DNA from: Acidobacteriaceae bacterium KBS 89
GTDB lineage: Bacteria > Acidobacteriota > Terriglobia > Terriglobales > Acidobacteriaceae
Assembly (NCBI GenBank): GCA_000381605.1
Contig: KB906754.1
Span: forward strand, 1,013,147 to 1,077,146
Length of the DNA: 64,000 nt
Direction of reading: 5' to 3'
How positions within the stretch are numbered: the stretch's first letter is position 1; the number at the start of each line of letters is the position of its first letter. Positions 52,912 through 62,578 of the stretch are shown one piece after another. The position numbers and the translations under genes are program-made. Under the pieces are notes generated by a model that saw only the letters and a program-made list of their open reading frames with translations, was not told the DNA's origin and made no database searches.

Positions 52912-54621
52912 ATGTCATACCCAGCTATTCTCTCAACGTTTTCAACCTCCCCCACTGGCGCAAAGCCGAGCACGACAGGCAGACGAAGATTCTTCGCCGC
53001 GTGCCTCATGGCAGCCGCCGTTACCGTCACCGCAACAGCGCAGACCGCGGGGACCTACACGGTTAGCAATCTCATTTCGGATGGTTCCGTTCCGGCTACC
53101 ATCACCGACGCAAACTTCATCAACCCGTGGGGAGTCACGAACGGCACCTTCTGGATCAATACCCAGGGGACCGGGCTTGACTACGTGGTCGCGGCGACGA
53201 ACTTCCCACCGTTCACCCCGCCTGCCACGCCCGCGGTCAATTTTAAGATCAGCATCCCCGCGGCCACTGGGGGAACCACTGCCACAGGCTCACCGACCGC
53301 CGCGGCCTCAACCGGTGCTGCCACTGGCTTCGTGCTTCCCAACGGCACGAAGGCGACGTTTCTATTCGCGTCTCTCGATGGCGTGATAACGGGCTGGAAC
53401 AATCTGCTTGGCACAAACGGAGCAGTCGCACAGGTGGCGATCAACAACAGCGCAGCCGGCGCCGTCTACACCGGCTTGGCACTGGCTACCAACACGACCG
53501 GTACCTTCATCCTTGCCGCCAACTTCGGTAAAGGCGCGACGATTGAGGTCTACGACAACAAGTTTGCGGCCGCCAAACTTGCCGGTACCTTTACGGATCC
53601 CTCACTCCCCGCGGGCTATGTTCCGTATAACGTCCACACCATCGGGACTCAGATCTTCGTGATGTACGCTCTCCGTGCTGCTACGGGCGGTCCCACTCTC
53701 GCTCCCGGCAACGGTGTGGTCGACATCTTCGACACCTCGGGTAACTTTGTCTCTCGCGCGGTCTCGCCTGGCGGCAATCTGAACGCACCGTGGGGAGTCG
53801 CCATCGCTCCAGCGACCTTTGGCATCTTTGGCGGCGACCTGCTCGTCGGCAACTTCGGTGACGGCATCATCAACGTTTACGATCCCAAGAGCTTCGCGTA
53901 CCTCGGCCAGCTAGCCGACGGCACCGGGAAAACCTTCGTCTACGCCAGCCTCTGGGAGATATTTTTTGGGCTCACCGCGCCCTCTTCGGCAAACGGCGGC
54001 AACCTCAACACGCTCTACTTCGTGGCCGGTCTGGCAGCCGAGAAACACGGCATCCTCGGCTCTATCAACACCAGCGCAACTACGAGTGGAGCAGCGACCT
54101 ATGGCTTCAGCGCGTCTGCGTCTGCCGTCACGGTCGCAGCCGGATCGTCCGCCACAGTTGTTCTCAGCGCCGCACCTACGAACAACTTCAGCGGTACCGT
54201 CACACCTACTTGCACGAGTCTTCCCGAAGCTGCCACATGCACCTTCTCCCCGGCGACGTTGGCCGTGACCTCGGGAGCGCCCGCAACCACCACCCTTACT
54301 ATTAAGACGGTAAAGAAAACTGCGCTCCTCCGGCCGTCTCCTCTTCGGGGAGCCGCTACAGCTGGAATCACGGCCGCTCTGCTCCTACCCTTCGGTGCTT
54401 TCCTTACCTTCTTCCGTCGCCGTCCATCCGACAGACAACGCTCCATCCGGCTTCTTGGTCTAGTTGGCGTCCTTCTGGTCTCAGCCGGCTTTATCGCTGG
54501 CTGTTCGAGCAGCAGCGACGTCTTTATACCGTCCACCCCGGTTGGAACATCGCCAGTCGGGATCAAAGCCACGTCCGGCGCGATCACCCAAAACACGACC
54601 GTCAATCTGACCGTGCAATAG
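52912..54621 (+). CDS. secreted TIGR03118-family protein
   Basis: The 569-residue protein has a long export signal and then a beta-propeller-like domain matching TIGR03118: YTVSNLISDGSVPATITDAN, FINPWGVTNGTFWINTQGTG, LNAPWGVAIAPATFGIFGGD, LLVGNFGDGIINVYDPKS. A C-terminal Ig-like or big-helical part follows (SVTVAAGSSATVVLS-type). A hydrophobic segment at about 480-530 (LLLPFGAFLTFFRRRP) and AGFIAGCSSSSDV could be a membrane-associated end. This family is often found with exosortase-type proteins. Function unknown. Confidence 0.85.
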   Translation: MSYPAILSTFSTSPTGAKPSTTGRRRFFAACLMAAAVTVTATAQTAGTYTVSNLISDGSVPATITDANFINPWGVTNGTFWINTQGTGLDYVVAATNFPPFTPPATPAVNFKISIPAATGGTTATGSPTAAASTGAATGFVLPNGTKATFLFASLDGVITGWNNLLGTNGAVAQVAINNSAAGAVYTGLALATNTTGTFILAANFGKGATIEVYDNKFAAAKLAGTFTDPSLPAGYVPYNVHTIGTQIFVMYALRAATGGPTLAPGNGVVDIFDTSGNFVSRAVSPGGNLNAPWGVAIAPATFGIFGGDLLVGNFGDGIINVYDPKSFAYLGQLADGTGKTFVYASLWEIFFGLTAPSSANGGNLNTLYFVAGLAAEKHGILGSINTSATTSGAATYGFSASASAVTVAAGSSATVVLSAAPTNNFSGTVTPTCTSLPEAATCTFSPATLAVTSGAPATTTLTIKTVKKTALLRPSPLRGAATAGITAALLLPFGAFLTFFRRRPSDRQRSIRLLGLVGVLLVSAGFIAGCSSSSDVFIPSTPVGTSPVGIKATSGAITQNTTVNLTVQ

Positions 54622-54631
54622 ACCAACCGCA

Positions 54632-54668
54632 ATGCCCACTCACCGTGTGAGGAGCGATGAGTGGGCAT
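54632..54668. terminator. perfect 11-bp inverted repeat
   Basis: ATGCCCACTCA (54632-54642) pairs with TGAGTGGGCAT (54658-54668), loop of 15 bases, directly after the 52912 gene. It has no T tract, so termination is uncertain. Confidence 0.45.
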
Positions 54669-54727
54669 GCGCCTCCACCCATTCCCTGAAAAAGTGCTAC
54701 CGTATCCTCGTCGCCACGAGGTGATCC

Positions 54728-55645
54728 ATGCCCAACGCCAGCACGCTACGCCTGCGCATCTTCGATGGCTCCCGCCAGCTCTTCTCCAAACCCGCCAGCT
54801 TCCTCGTCCGCATCGTCGACGGCAACCAGCGCCAGCAAGTCTGGAAGGAGTTCCCTCAGAACGACCTGACCTTCACCAACCTTCCCTTCTACGACAATCT
54901 CTTCGACAACTACACCGTCCTCGTCTCGACCGATGGCTACAAACAGGCGGGATATCAGCCGGTCAAGCTCTCCAGCCACTACGTCACCACGCTCGACATC
55001 ATGCTCATCCCCGATGACCCTGGCTTCAGCTTCGTCAACGCCCGCTGGCCCTCCGCCAAATCTGCTTATCCCTTCCTCGCGTCTGACGTGTCCGACGGTG
55101 CCGGCAAAACGCGCTATGACAATCTTCTCGACCGATCGGAAAAGTCCCTTGCCTGCCTCCTCAACCTTGGCGAAGCCATGAGCCAGATTCCGCTTTCCCA
55201 GGGCACTCCGCTCGACTACATCAAGCAACTCCGCTGGGACGCAACCTTCGCTCCGGCTCAGGACCGCTTCTTCGCCTGGTGCGACGTCGCCCTTATCGAT
55301 CAGGTGAAAGTTGCTGCCGCCGCCGGAAAATTCGCCGTCGAGATGGACCCCGGCCTCCTCCACCCCGGCGCGACGTCCAGTTGGAAGCAGATTCAATTCG
55401 GCGAAGCGAACGTCCAGCTCACCTTCCACGAAAACGACAAGCTCGTCATCGACGGCGTCAACTGCGTCATGCTCGAACCCGACATGGACTACTACCGTGA
55501 CTCGCTTGCCCACGTCCTACTTGAAGTAGTTCCCAATTCCCTCACCCATACTCTCTCCGACCCCACCGAGGTGTACGTCCTGCGTTGGATTGCAGGCCAC
55601 ACCGCAGGCATCCCTGAGTTCGCCCCGCTGTACTCGATTACCTGA
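54728..55645 (+). CDS. unrecognised cytosolic protein, beta-sandwich N-terminus
   Basis: ATG 54728 follows GAGGTGATCC. Of 305 residues, the first 110 (TLRLRIFDGSRQLFSKPASF, then VSTDGYKQAGYQPVKLSSHY) have the strand pattern of a carboxypeptidase-regulatory-like sandwich, yet no signal peptide precedes it. The remainder is mixed helix/strand (KTRYDNLLDRSEKSLACLLN, FHENDKLVIDGVNCVMLEPD). It stands alone. I do not know the family. Confidence 0.55.
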   Translation: MPNASTLRLRIFDGSRQLFSKPASFLVRIVDGNQRQQVWKEFPQNDLTFTNLPFYDNLFDNYTVLVSTDGYKQAGYQPVKLSSHYVTTLDIMLIPDDPGFSFVNARWPSAKSAYPFLASDVSDGAGKTRYDNLLDRSEKSLACLLNLGEAMSQIPLSQGTPLDYIKQLRWDATFAPAQDRFFAWCDVALIDQVKVAAAAGKFAVEMDPGLLHPGATSSWKQIQFGEANVQLTFHENDKLVIDGVNCVMLEPDMDYYRDSLAHVLLEVVPNSLTHTLSDPTEVYVLRWIAGHTAGIPEFAPLYSIT

Positions 55646-55869
55646 TACATGAAGCCATTCGCCACCAGAGTGAATGCGCGAAGACCTCGCTTTTGTAACC
55701 CTAGTCGTTGCTATGACATCCCCTTGCCTAGTAGTCGGGCGTCTACGCAAGCTTCTTTAGTCGTTTTGGTCAGGACTTTAGTCATCAACAATTCAATTGA
55801 CTTCCCTGTGTGCCGGGGCTATAAAAAACAACGCTCCGACTCCCGGCGGATAAACTCAGGAGGACATCT

Positions 55870-56592
55870 ATGCAGCTTAAAGGCCCGCTAGTTACGTCCC
55901 TGTCTGCGCTTGTTTTTGCCGTCTGCGCATTCTCAGCAACCACACCCGCGCACGCCGACACCATTGCGTGGGCGACCTGGACCACTGCCACTGCCGGAAA
56001 CCCTGGCTCCGCCTCCGGCACTCTTGCGGGCGGCATCACGGTCACATACTCCGGCCAGACCAGCGGTCTCACCAACGTACCCAGTTGGACGCCTGCCAGC
56101 ACCTTCTCCGGCGGCGACATCGGAAACAACCCGCCGCACACTCCCACGATTCAGCTCCAAGGTGGAACTCCGGCAGGTGCGCCACCTATCACGGAGACGA
56201 TCACGTTCTCCTCCGCTATCGTCGACCCGGTCTTCGCCATCTGGAGCCTTGGCTCACCGAGCATCCCTGCCTCCTTTAATTTCATCACCAAAGACGACAT
56301 CATCCTGGAGGGTGGCGGCCCCTCTTTAGAGTTTGGGGGCAGCTCGATCTCGGTCTCCGGCTCAAACGTCCTCGGAACTGAAGGCAACGGAGTCATCCGA
56401 ATCGACGGAAGCTTGAGTTCGATCAGCTTCACCACGCCGACGTTCGAAAACTACTACGCCTTCACGGTCGGCTACGACCAAACACTCACTCCACCTTCGG
56501 AGGTTCCAGAACCCGCAACCCTATCGCTGTTCGGCCTCGGGCTCGCCGCGCTACCATTCGTCCGGAGATCGTTCTCGCGCCTCCGTTCGTAG
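55870..56592 (+). CDS. PEP-CTERM secreted protein
   Basis: The start has a strong ribosome site (AGGAGG six bases before ATG 55870) and a signal peptide ending AHADT. The C-terminus is a typical PEP-CTERM tail: VPEPATLSLFGLGLAALPF followed by basic VRRSFSRLRS. Such proteins are processed by an exosortase and anchored or released outside. The mature domain (about 30-210) is beta-rich with Gly/Ser/Thr bias. No exosortase gene lies in the window. Confidence 0.85.
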   Translation: MQLKGPLVTSLSALVFAVCAFSATTPAHADTIAWATWTTATAGNPGSASGTLAGGITVTYSGQTSGLTNVPSWTPASTFSGGDIGNNPPHTPTIQLQGGTPAGAPPITETITFSSAIVDPVFAIWSLGSPSIPASFNFITKDDIILEGGGPSLEFGGSSISVSGSNVLGTEGNGVIRIDGSLSSISFTTPTFENYYAFTVGYDQTLTPPSEVPEPATLSLFGLGLAALPFVRRSFSRLRS

Positions 56593-56640
56593 GTAACGAT
56601 TCATCTCGGCAGGCTCTCGTCGATACCAATCGACCCAAAT

Positions 56641-56679
56641 GCCCCATCGTCACCGCACCTTTCGCGGCGAAGATGGGGC
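56641..56679. terminator. hairpin after the PEP-CTERM gene
   Basis: GCCCCATC (56641-56648) pairs with GATGGGGC (56672-56679), loop of 23 bases with further pairing. No T tract. Confidence 0.45.
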
Positions 56680-57067
56680 GTTCGCACTTCGGGATCCTGA
56701 AAGTCCAGAATCCGACCCAACCTTCGGTTGGGATTTGCTATTCGCCATCAGGCTCAGGAACAGGTGTCCGTCCTTCGTCGTGAACGCCCGAACAGAGCTC
56801 ATCCAGGTCACAGGTACCGTCATTCCAACGAGAAGCAGACAAATCGGAGGGTCTGCTGCGTCTCGTCAGATCGTGGAACCGTCCTATCATCATCGGAGAT
56901 AGTATGCCTTCGACGATGAAGTTGATAATCTAATCCCCTCTGTCTGGTAGCAGACAGATTGTTCGTTCGTCTAAGTCATTACCAGAACGAGATGAGAGGT
57001 TGCCGAAGAACCCGCCTTCTGGACGCAATGATCCCAAATGAGTTAACTTGCCGCACACCGGCTGAAA
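56680..57067. other. intergenic region, no gene supported
   Basis: One plus-strand frame of 87 codons overlaps it (56639-56902) but has neither a ribosome site nor a recognisable pattern. Confidence 0.35.
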
Positions 57068-57619
57068 ATGCATCAGAATGAAAAGATGATATCCATCAAG
57101 GGACAACAACTCGGGACAAACGCTCGAATTCGGGGTGTCGAGGCGACGTCGATTGAAGATGATCCGGGCTTTGGGGTCTTCTTTTCCCTTTTTTTTGATG
57201 GACTTAGATCGAGTAGCCGATTGAGGCCCACCTCCTGCAGGGTGAGGCAATCGACCAATGGCGTCTCCCGCTCTTACGCCCTGGGAGGCCGCTTGCTGAT
57301 CCTCGCCGCGGCTGTCCTGATCGCCGTGATGCCGGTGACCGATTATTTTTGGCAGTTCGACCGATTCCTCCGCGGTGGCCAGGATTTCGAGCTTGGACTC
57401 CTCTCGCTGATAACAATTCTTTCGATGGTTCTTGTGCTTTTGCGGCAGCGCCGGCAGGATGTCGCTCTCCTTGTCACGATTCAGAGGTGGCTGTCGTTCG
57501 GCTCTGTTGACGCCAACCGGCCTCCACGTGCAGGAGCATGCAGTCTGGTCGCGGATCTTCATGACCCGTTATCCCTCCACCCTGCACTGTGCAGTTATAG
57601 CCTTCCCATTCAAGTCTGA
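57068..57619 (+). CDS. two-helix membrane protein, start uncertain
   Basis: The part that looks protein-coding is residues 70-140: GGRLLILAAAVLIAVMPVTD and FELGLLSLITILSMVLVLLR, two membrane helices separated by WQFDRFLRGGQDFELG, a layout found in acidobacterial hypothetical proteins. The start could be GTG 57242 or TTG 57221 rather than 57068; no convincing ribosome site decides this. It precedes the radical SAM gene and may be the first gene of that unit. Confidence 0.5.
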   Translation: MHQNEKMISIKGQQLGTNARIRGVEATSIEDDPGFGVFFSLFFDGLRSSSRLRPTSCRVRQSTNGVSRSYALGGRLLILAAAVLIAVMPVTDYFWQFDRFLRGGQDFELGLLSLITILSMVLVLLRQRRQDVALLVTIQRWLSFGSVDANRPPRAGACSLVADLHDPLSLHPALCSYSLPIQV

Positions 57620-57713
57620 TCGATCTTCTGCCGAGCACGCGGGAATCGCTGGCCCAGGATCCACCTCCGGGCCAGTGAACCAGTCGTAATTGCAAGATGC
57701 TTTTGGAGAGATA

Positions 57714-58739
57714 ATGAAAAAATCTGAAGTCTTACAGGCGTGGGCTAGTATCCTCGGCGGTTCCGCACCCTCCCTTTCCATTGAGATCACAAAGGAGTGC
57801 CCACTGCGGTGCCCTGGCTGCTACGCGTTCGACGCCGCCCATCTCGGGGGTGCGACTCAGCTTCGGGAACTCTCCGACTTCAAGGGAGACGAACTGGTAA
57901 GCAAAGTACTTGCTGTGATCGACGAGCACCGGCCGCTCCATGTCTCGCTGGTGGGAGGCGATCCGATGGTTCGATACCGTGAGCTTGAACTGCTCTTACC
58001 TCAGATCGAGGAACGGGGAATCCATACGCAGGTCGTTACGAGCGCCTTCCGCACGGTACCAGCCGAATGGAAGAGGTTCAAAAAGCTCAATGTTGTGGTT
58101 TCGATTGATGGACTTCAACCTGAGCATGACGAGAGGCGCAAACCCGCCACCTACGAACGGATCCTCAAGAATATCGAGGGCGCAAAGGTCACGATCCATT
58201 CCACGATCACTTCGCAAATCGCGGACCGCCCCGGTTACCTCGATGAATTCCTCAACTTCTGGACTCCCCGGCCGGAGATTGCCAAAGTGTGGTTCAGTCT
58301 ATTCACACCACAGATAGGCGCCACCGATGTGGAGATACTCTCGCCATCGCAAAGAGCGTCCACGATTGCAGAACTTAAGGTACTGCGGGTTAAGTATCCC
58401 AAGCTGGACATGCATGAGTCGCTGATCAAGGAGATTGCTAATCCTCCAAAGAGTCCCGAGGAATGCATCTTTGCCAGGACCACCAAGACGATCTCGGCCG
58501 ACCTGACCACGCAGATAACACCCTGCCAGTTTGGAGGAGTGCCTGACTGCCAGCAGTGCGGCTGCATCGCTTCGATGGGTCTCGCGGCCGTCGGACATTA
58601 CAAGGTTTTGGGATCACTTACGGCGGGCCAGATCTTCATGGCCTCGGATCGTTTCGGAAAGAGTTGGCGTAAACTCCAAGCAGCAATTTCGCCAAAGCCT
58701 GTTCTTGCTCCCGCACCAGCTCCTTTCAAGATACTTTAG
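57714..58739 (+). CDS. radical SAM protein, SPASM-like C-terminus
   Basis: ATG 57714 has GGAGAG upstream. The 341-residue enzyme has the cluster motif C29-x3-C33-x2-C36 (CPLRCPGCY) and a typical partial TIM barrel: LVGGDPMVRYRELELLLPQI, VVSIDGLQPEHDERR. The C-terminal part (CIFARTTKTISADLTTQITP, then CQFGGVPDCQQCGC) resembles an auxiliary-cluster cysteine region. It looks like a peptide- or cofactor-modifying radical SAM enzyme; the substrate is not obvious. The class II aldolase at 58789 follows directly, so they may act together. Confidence 0.8.
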   Translation: MKKSEVLQAWASILGGSAPSLSIEITKECPLRCPGCYAFDAAHLGGATQLRELSDFKGDELVSKVLAVIDEHRPLHVSLVGGDPMVRYRELELLLPQIEERGIHTQVVTSAFRTVPAEWKRFKKLNVVVSIDGLQPEHDERRKPATYERILKNIEGAKVTIHSTITSQIADRPGYLDEFLNFWTPRPEIAKVWFSLFTPQIGATDVEILSPSQRASTIAELKVLRVKYPKLDMHESLIKEIANPPKSPEECIFARTTKTISADLTTQITPCQFGGVPDCQQCGCIASMGLAAVGHYKVLGSLTAGQIFMASDRFGKSWRKLQAAISPKPVLAPAPAPFKIL

Positions 58740-58788
58740 TTTCGCACACGTAAATGGATACTCCGGCTCTAACAGAAAGGATCGGCCA

Positions 58789-59460
58789 TTGGTAGACATT
58801 GAATGCCAAGCAGAAATTAAGTTGAGGCGAGATCTGGTTCGATTTGGCAAATTGCTTTATCGCCAGGGATTCATGCCGGGAACGTCAGGCAATCTCTCCG
58901 TTCGGTTGGATGACCAACGTCTGCTGGTTACTCCCACGGGCGTCAGTAAGTTCATGCTGCGGCCGGCGGATCTGGTTGTCGTCGATCTTCAGGGGAGACA
59001 ACTCGAGGGATCGAGAAAGGTGACCAGCGAGGTGAGCATGCATCTTGCCGTCTACCACTACCGGGACGATATTGGAGCAGTCATTCATTCTCATCCACCC
59101 ATCGCTACAGCCTTCGCCTGCGCAGGCCGAGGACTGGAAGACATGCTTTGTCAGGAAGCGGTGATGACGCTCGGGGCGGTCCCTTTGGCGAAATACGCAA
59201 TTACGGGGACGCTTGAGGTGGCAGCCAGCCTCGCCCCCTTCATTCCAGACCATGATGCCATCCTGATGGCCAATCACGGCGCAGTCACCTATGGGGATAC
59301 TCTGCTGAATGCCTTCCAGAAGATGGAGACCGTCGAACATCTGGCGCATATAGCGCTCGTTGCTCATCAACTTGGCGATCCTCGCATACTGAAGCAGGAA
59401 GAGATAAAACAGCTTCGCGACGCAAAGACGAGATACATGCTCAACGCAACAATAGGCTGA
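58789..59460 (+). CDS. class II aldolase/adducin family protein
   Basis: TTG 58789 is preferred (AAAGGA eight bases upstream) because the upstream frame crosses the radical SAM gene. The 223-residue enzyme has GTSGNLSVRL, the catalytic Glu81 in SEVSMHLAVY, the zinc ligands His100 and His102 (HSHPP) and His163 in MANHG. It belongs with L-fuculose-phosphate aldolase and ribulose-5-phosphate epimerase relatives; substrate unknown. Start 49 bases after the radical SAM stop, so it is likely co-transcribed. Confidence 0.85.
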   Translation: MVDIECQAEIKLRRDLVRFGKLLYRQGFMPGTSGNLSVRLDDQRLLVTPTGVSKFMLRPADLVVVDLQGRQLEGSRKVTSEVSMHLAVYHYRDDIGAVIHSHPPIATAFACAGRGLEDMLCQEAVMTLGAVPLAKYAITGTLEVAASLAPFIPDHDAILMANHGAVTYGDTLLNAFQKMETVEHLAHIALVAHQLGDPRILKQEEIKQLRDAKTRYMLNATIG

Positions 59461-59473
59461 TCTGCGCGCCGGA

Positions 59474-60919
59474 TTATGCCTGCAGTAGTCGAGGCTTGGT
59501 GTGAACGACTTTGCCAATCAGTTCACCAAAGAGAGTGTTCGCCCAGGCAAACCACGCTCGCGTGAACCGTGCCGGATCATCCTTGTAGTAGCTCTCGTGC
59601 ATGTAACCGGAGTTCGCCGACGAACGTTGCAACATCCGGATGGTGCGAACAATTTCAAGATCGGAGTTGCTTGTAAGAGCGAAGATGATCTGCGACATTG
59701 GCCAGATCATGTCGCGGCCAATGTGCGGCCCACCGATACCTTCGCCAGCCTTTCCCTTGTAGAACCAGGGATTTTTCTCGCTCCAGACGAAGCTTCGCGT
59801 GCGTTCATATAGCGCCGAATCAGGGGAACTCTCGAGGTACGGAAGTCCCAGGAGGCTAGGGACATTCGCATCGTCCATCAAAACTTGGCCGCCGTAGCCG
59901 TCAACTTCATACGCCCAAATTGAACCGGTCGGTGTTTCGACGATCGCATATTGGTGAAGAGCCGTCTCCACCTCCTTCGCTAGCGCGCGCGTCTCTGCGG
60001 CCATGCCCGCGTCGTTCAGAATGGTTTCCGCCATGTCAGCAAGCTGCCGCAGCGATGTGACGGCGAATAGGTTCGAAGGTACAAGGAACGAGAAGATGCA
60101 CGCATCGTCCGATGGACGAAAGCACGAAGCGATCAAGCCAACAGGCTTCACGGGGTTGCCGATGCCGTTCACGAGTGTGTCAGTTGGGTTGTCGGCGCTT
60201 CGCTGGAAGCGGTATGGCCCTGGTCCCTCCTTGCGCTGCTGAACGCGCATCGTTTGCAGGACGAGTTGCATCGCCTTCTTCCAGCGCGCGTCGAAGGGAG
60301 TGGTGTCGCCGGTTGCCTTCCAGTAGCCGTGGGCGAGACGGATCGGATAGCACAATGAATCCAGCTCGTACTTTCGCTCTCCGACTCCAGGCTTCATGTC
60401 GGTCTTGTCTTTGAGACTCCACTCCAGCGGCGGAGCGTTCAGGTCTGCCATGAAAGAGTTGGCGTAGGGGTCAATAAGAAGACAACGCGTCTGGCGACGG
60501 ATCACTCCCTCTAAAAGTTTTCGGAGGGCAGGGTCTTTCGCAGCAAGTGGAAGATAGGGCCACACCTGGGCGGAAGAATCTCGCAGCCACATTGCCGGGA
60601 TGTCTCCCGTGATGACCGCAGTGTCTGGCTTGCCCTCAAATTCGCCGACCTCTACCGTGGTGTCTAGCGTGTTGGGGAAGCAGTTGGCAAACATAGCCGC
60701 CAGCTCCGGGTCTGCAATTTGTCTACTGGTTTCCCGGATGAAAGCTTCGACGGCGGCACTCTGAAATTTACGGGCTGAAGGTTGAGGGCGCTTCGACGGA
60801 AACAAGGCCATCTGGCTAATGGAAATCTCTGGGAACACAGCCGAAGTCGCAAAGGCTGCAAGGGAGGCGCTTCCATTTTTGATCAGACTTCGCCTTGTGA
60901 TCGTAGGGTCAAAACTCAC
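59474..60919 (-). CDS. Tat-exported glycoside hydrolase family 125 (exo-alpha-1,6-mannosidase-like)
   Basis: The 481-residue protein has a twin-arginine signal TRRSLIKNGS. The mature enzyme matches GH125: TTVEVGEFEGKPDTAVITGD, then IPAMWLRDSSAQVWPYLPLA, SDDACIFSFLVPSNLFAV and MWPMSQIIFALTSNS. Family members cleave terminal alpha-1,6-mannose. It converges with the class II aldolase gene, with only about 14 bases between the stops. Function in mannan or glycoprotein use outside the cytoplasm is inferred from family. Confidence 0.9.
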   Translation of the reverse strand: MSFDPTITRRSLIKNGSASLAAFATSAVFPEISISQMALFPSKRPQPSARKFQSAAVEAFIRETSRQIADPELAAMFANCFPNTLDTTVEVGEFEGKPDTAVITGDIPAMWLRDSSAQVWPYLPLAAKDPALRKLLEGVIRRQTRCLLIDPYANSFMADLNAPPLEWSLKDKTDMKPGVGERKYELDSLCYPIRLAHGYWKATGDTTPFDARWKKAMQLVLQTMRVQQRKEGPGPYRFQRSADNPTDTLVNGIGNPVKPVGLIASCFRPSDDACIFSFLVPSNLFAVTSLRQLADMAETILNDAGMAAETRALAKEVETALHQYAIVETPTGSIWAYEVDGYGGQVLMDDANVPSLLGLPYLESSPDSALYERTRSFVWSEKNPWFYKGKAGEGIGGPHIGRDMIWPMSQIIFALTSNSDLEIVRTIRMLQRSSANSGYMHESYYKDDPARFTRAWFAWANTLFGELIGKVVHTKPRLLQA

Positions 60920-61191
60920 GCTTCTCTCCTGTCAGCTGTCCTGGTCAAGCTTGACCTCTGCTCACGGGTAGCAGCCGCCAGGCCAGGTTTTGAAGGTGCG
61001 CACGCCGAGAAGGAATCAGCAACGATATCAGTCATTTGGACTCACTTAGGGCAAGTGTATTCCACATCCCGGGCATTATTCCGATCCGGGTACCTCCGCC
61101 GAATCAACGATGAAATGGGCATCACGCTTGACAACTTGCGGAGTCAAGGCAAGAAGGAGCATTATTACGCCCGGTTCATCGGAGATGTATT

Positions 61192-61512
61192 ATGAAAATC
61201 TTAAATTTTGCGGTAATTGGAGTGGTCTTGGTTGCGGTCGGTTCAGTGAGAGTGAGCGGAGGACAGATCGTGCCGTCAACCCTCAACATGTCGCAGCCTG
61301 ACATTATGCGACGGGCGGAACAGCAGAGGATGCGGATCGCCGAGCGACAGAAGAAACTAATAGAGGACACGGGTAAATTGCTGGTACTGACCACCGCTCT
61401 CAAAGAGGAAGTTGACGAAGCGAACAAGGACATCCTGTCGCTGGAGATGGTCAAGAAGGCGGAACAGATCGAAAAGCTCGCTCGTAGTGTGAAGGAACGG
61501 ATTAAAGAGTGA
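61192..61512 (+). CDS. small secreted coiled-coil protein
   Basis: Start ATG 61192 with GGAG seven bases upstream. The 106-residue product has a signal peptide (MKILNFAVIGVVLVAVG) and a long amphipathic helix with regular charged/hydrophobic spacing (RRAEQQRMRIAERQKKLIED, then LSLEMVKKAEQIEKLA), likely a coiled coil. Unrecognised, probably periplasmic. It stands alone. Confidence 0.65.
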   Translation: MKILNFAVIGVVLVAVGSVRVSGGQIVPSTLNMSQPDIMRRAEQQRMRIAERQKKLIEDTGKLLVLTTALKEEVDEANKDILSLEMVKKAEQIEKLARSVKERIKE

Positions 61513-61630
61513 GGACGGCCAGCTGGGTTCAATGAAATGGTCTGTTCCGTTTGGGAGACAGGCCATTTCTTAGTGATGAAATCAGCTTGCGGCAAATCAG
61601 AACCCTCGTCGCAGGGGTGTAGGCCGATCC

Positions 61631-62578
61631 TTACTCTACGATCACCCAGCTGGAGTCAGGATCGAACTCAGTCATTGCGGTTGCAGTCTCAGTCGTGGTC
61701 TTTCCCAGATCCTTTTCGAGCAGTACGCCGTCCTGATTGATCATGAAGGTCATCACTCCGGAGTTGCCGTACTCGGCAGGGTATGCGACGAAGGCGAATC
61801 CGTTTGTCATCTTCCCGTCGACCACATATTCTTTCGCACCTCCGGGCGTCTTATCGGTCTGCCCCTTCAACATGTGGAAGTAATAGCCGTGGAAGGCCGT
61901 GTGTCCCTCGGGCTTTGCGCTATATCCTTCCGAACTCGCGAGTGCCGCCAGCGGTCCAAGCGGGCTTGGCGGCTGTCCCTCCGCCGTCTTCCAGTACAAG
62001 CCGTTCTGCTTGCCAGGATCGCTGAGGAACTTCGCAGCATACTGCCTGGCCTTTTCGCCATCGTGAAGCTGGGAGAAGTACTCCGCCTCACCCTGCGCCC
62101 CCGCCCTGCAAACGTCGATGATCGCAAGTTCGTTCCGGCCAATGCGACGGTTCAGGACCTCATTCTTTCCCGCAGCGGTGTCGAAGAACCACTTTCCGTC
62201 GCCGTTCTTTTTGAGCGGAATTGGGAAGGAGAAATTATCCGGTCCGACCAACAGGACTTGATCGCCGTCCACCATATTGCGCCAGCGATGCATCACTCCG
62301 TATCCAGCCACGAAGGCAGAGGCTGCGTTTTTGTCCTGAACAGGATCGCCGGAGGAGATAAGCTCCTTCGAATCCGGACCGAAGATTGCGAAGAGAGCGT
62401 TTTGATCACCTGACTTCGCAGCAGCCAGCAGCGCATTACTCGCGTCGTCAGGGGAAGCGAACACACTAATCGAAGGATTCTCGGGGTTTTCGGATTTCTT
62501 GCAAGCGGCAAGGGGAATAATTAGCCCCAAAAGGATCAGTCGTATCGAAAATCTAATTCTGCGGTGCTTGAGCGACAT
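61631..62578 (-). CDS. DUF2950 lipoprotein
   Basis: ATG 62578 follows GGAGGAG. The signal peptide ends with a lipobox (LAAC), so it is a lipoprotein. The rest matches DUF2950: FASPDDASNALLAAAKSGDQ, then NFSFPIPLKKNGDGKWFFD, RRIGRNELAIIDVCRAGAQG, and the ending VVDGKMTNGFAFVAYPAEYG. Family members occur with DUF3300 proteins, as here. Function unknown. Confidence 0.85.
   Translation of the reverse strand: MSLKHRRIRFSIRLILLGLIIPLAACKKSENPENPSISVFASPDDASNALLAAAKSGDQNALFAIFGPDSKELISSGDPVQDKNAASAFVAGYGVMHRWRNMVDGDQVLLVGPDNFSFPIPLKKNGDGKWFFDTAAGKNEVLNRRIGRNELAIIDVCRAGAQGEAEYFSQLHDGEKARQYAAKFLSDPGKQNGLYWKTAEGQPPSPLGPLAALASSEGYSAKPEGHTAFHGYYFHMLKGQTDKTPGGAKEYVVDGKMTNGFAFVAYPAEYGNSGVMTFMINQDGVLLEKDLGKTTTETATAMTEFDPDSSWVIVE

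Noticed and set aside
56639..56902. 87-codon plus-strand frame
   Set aside because: Starts in the hairpin following the PEP-CTERM gene and has no ribosome site.
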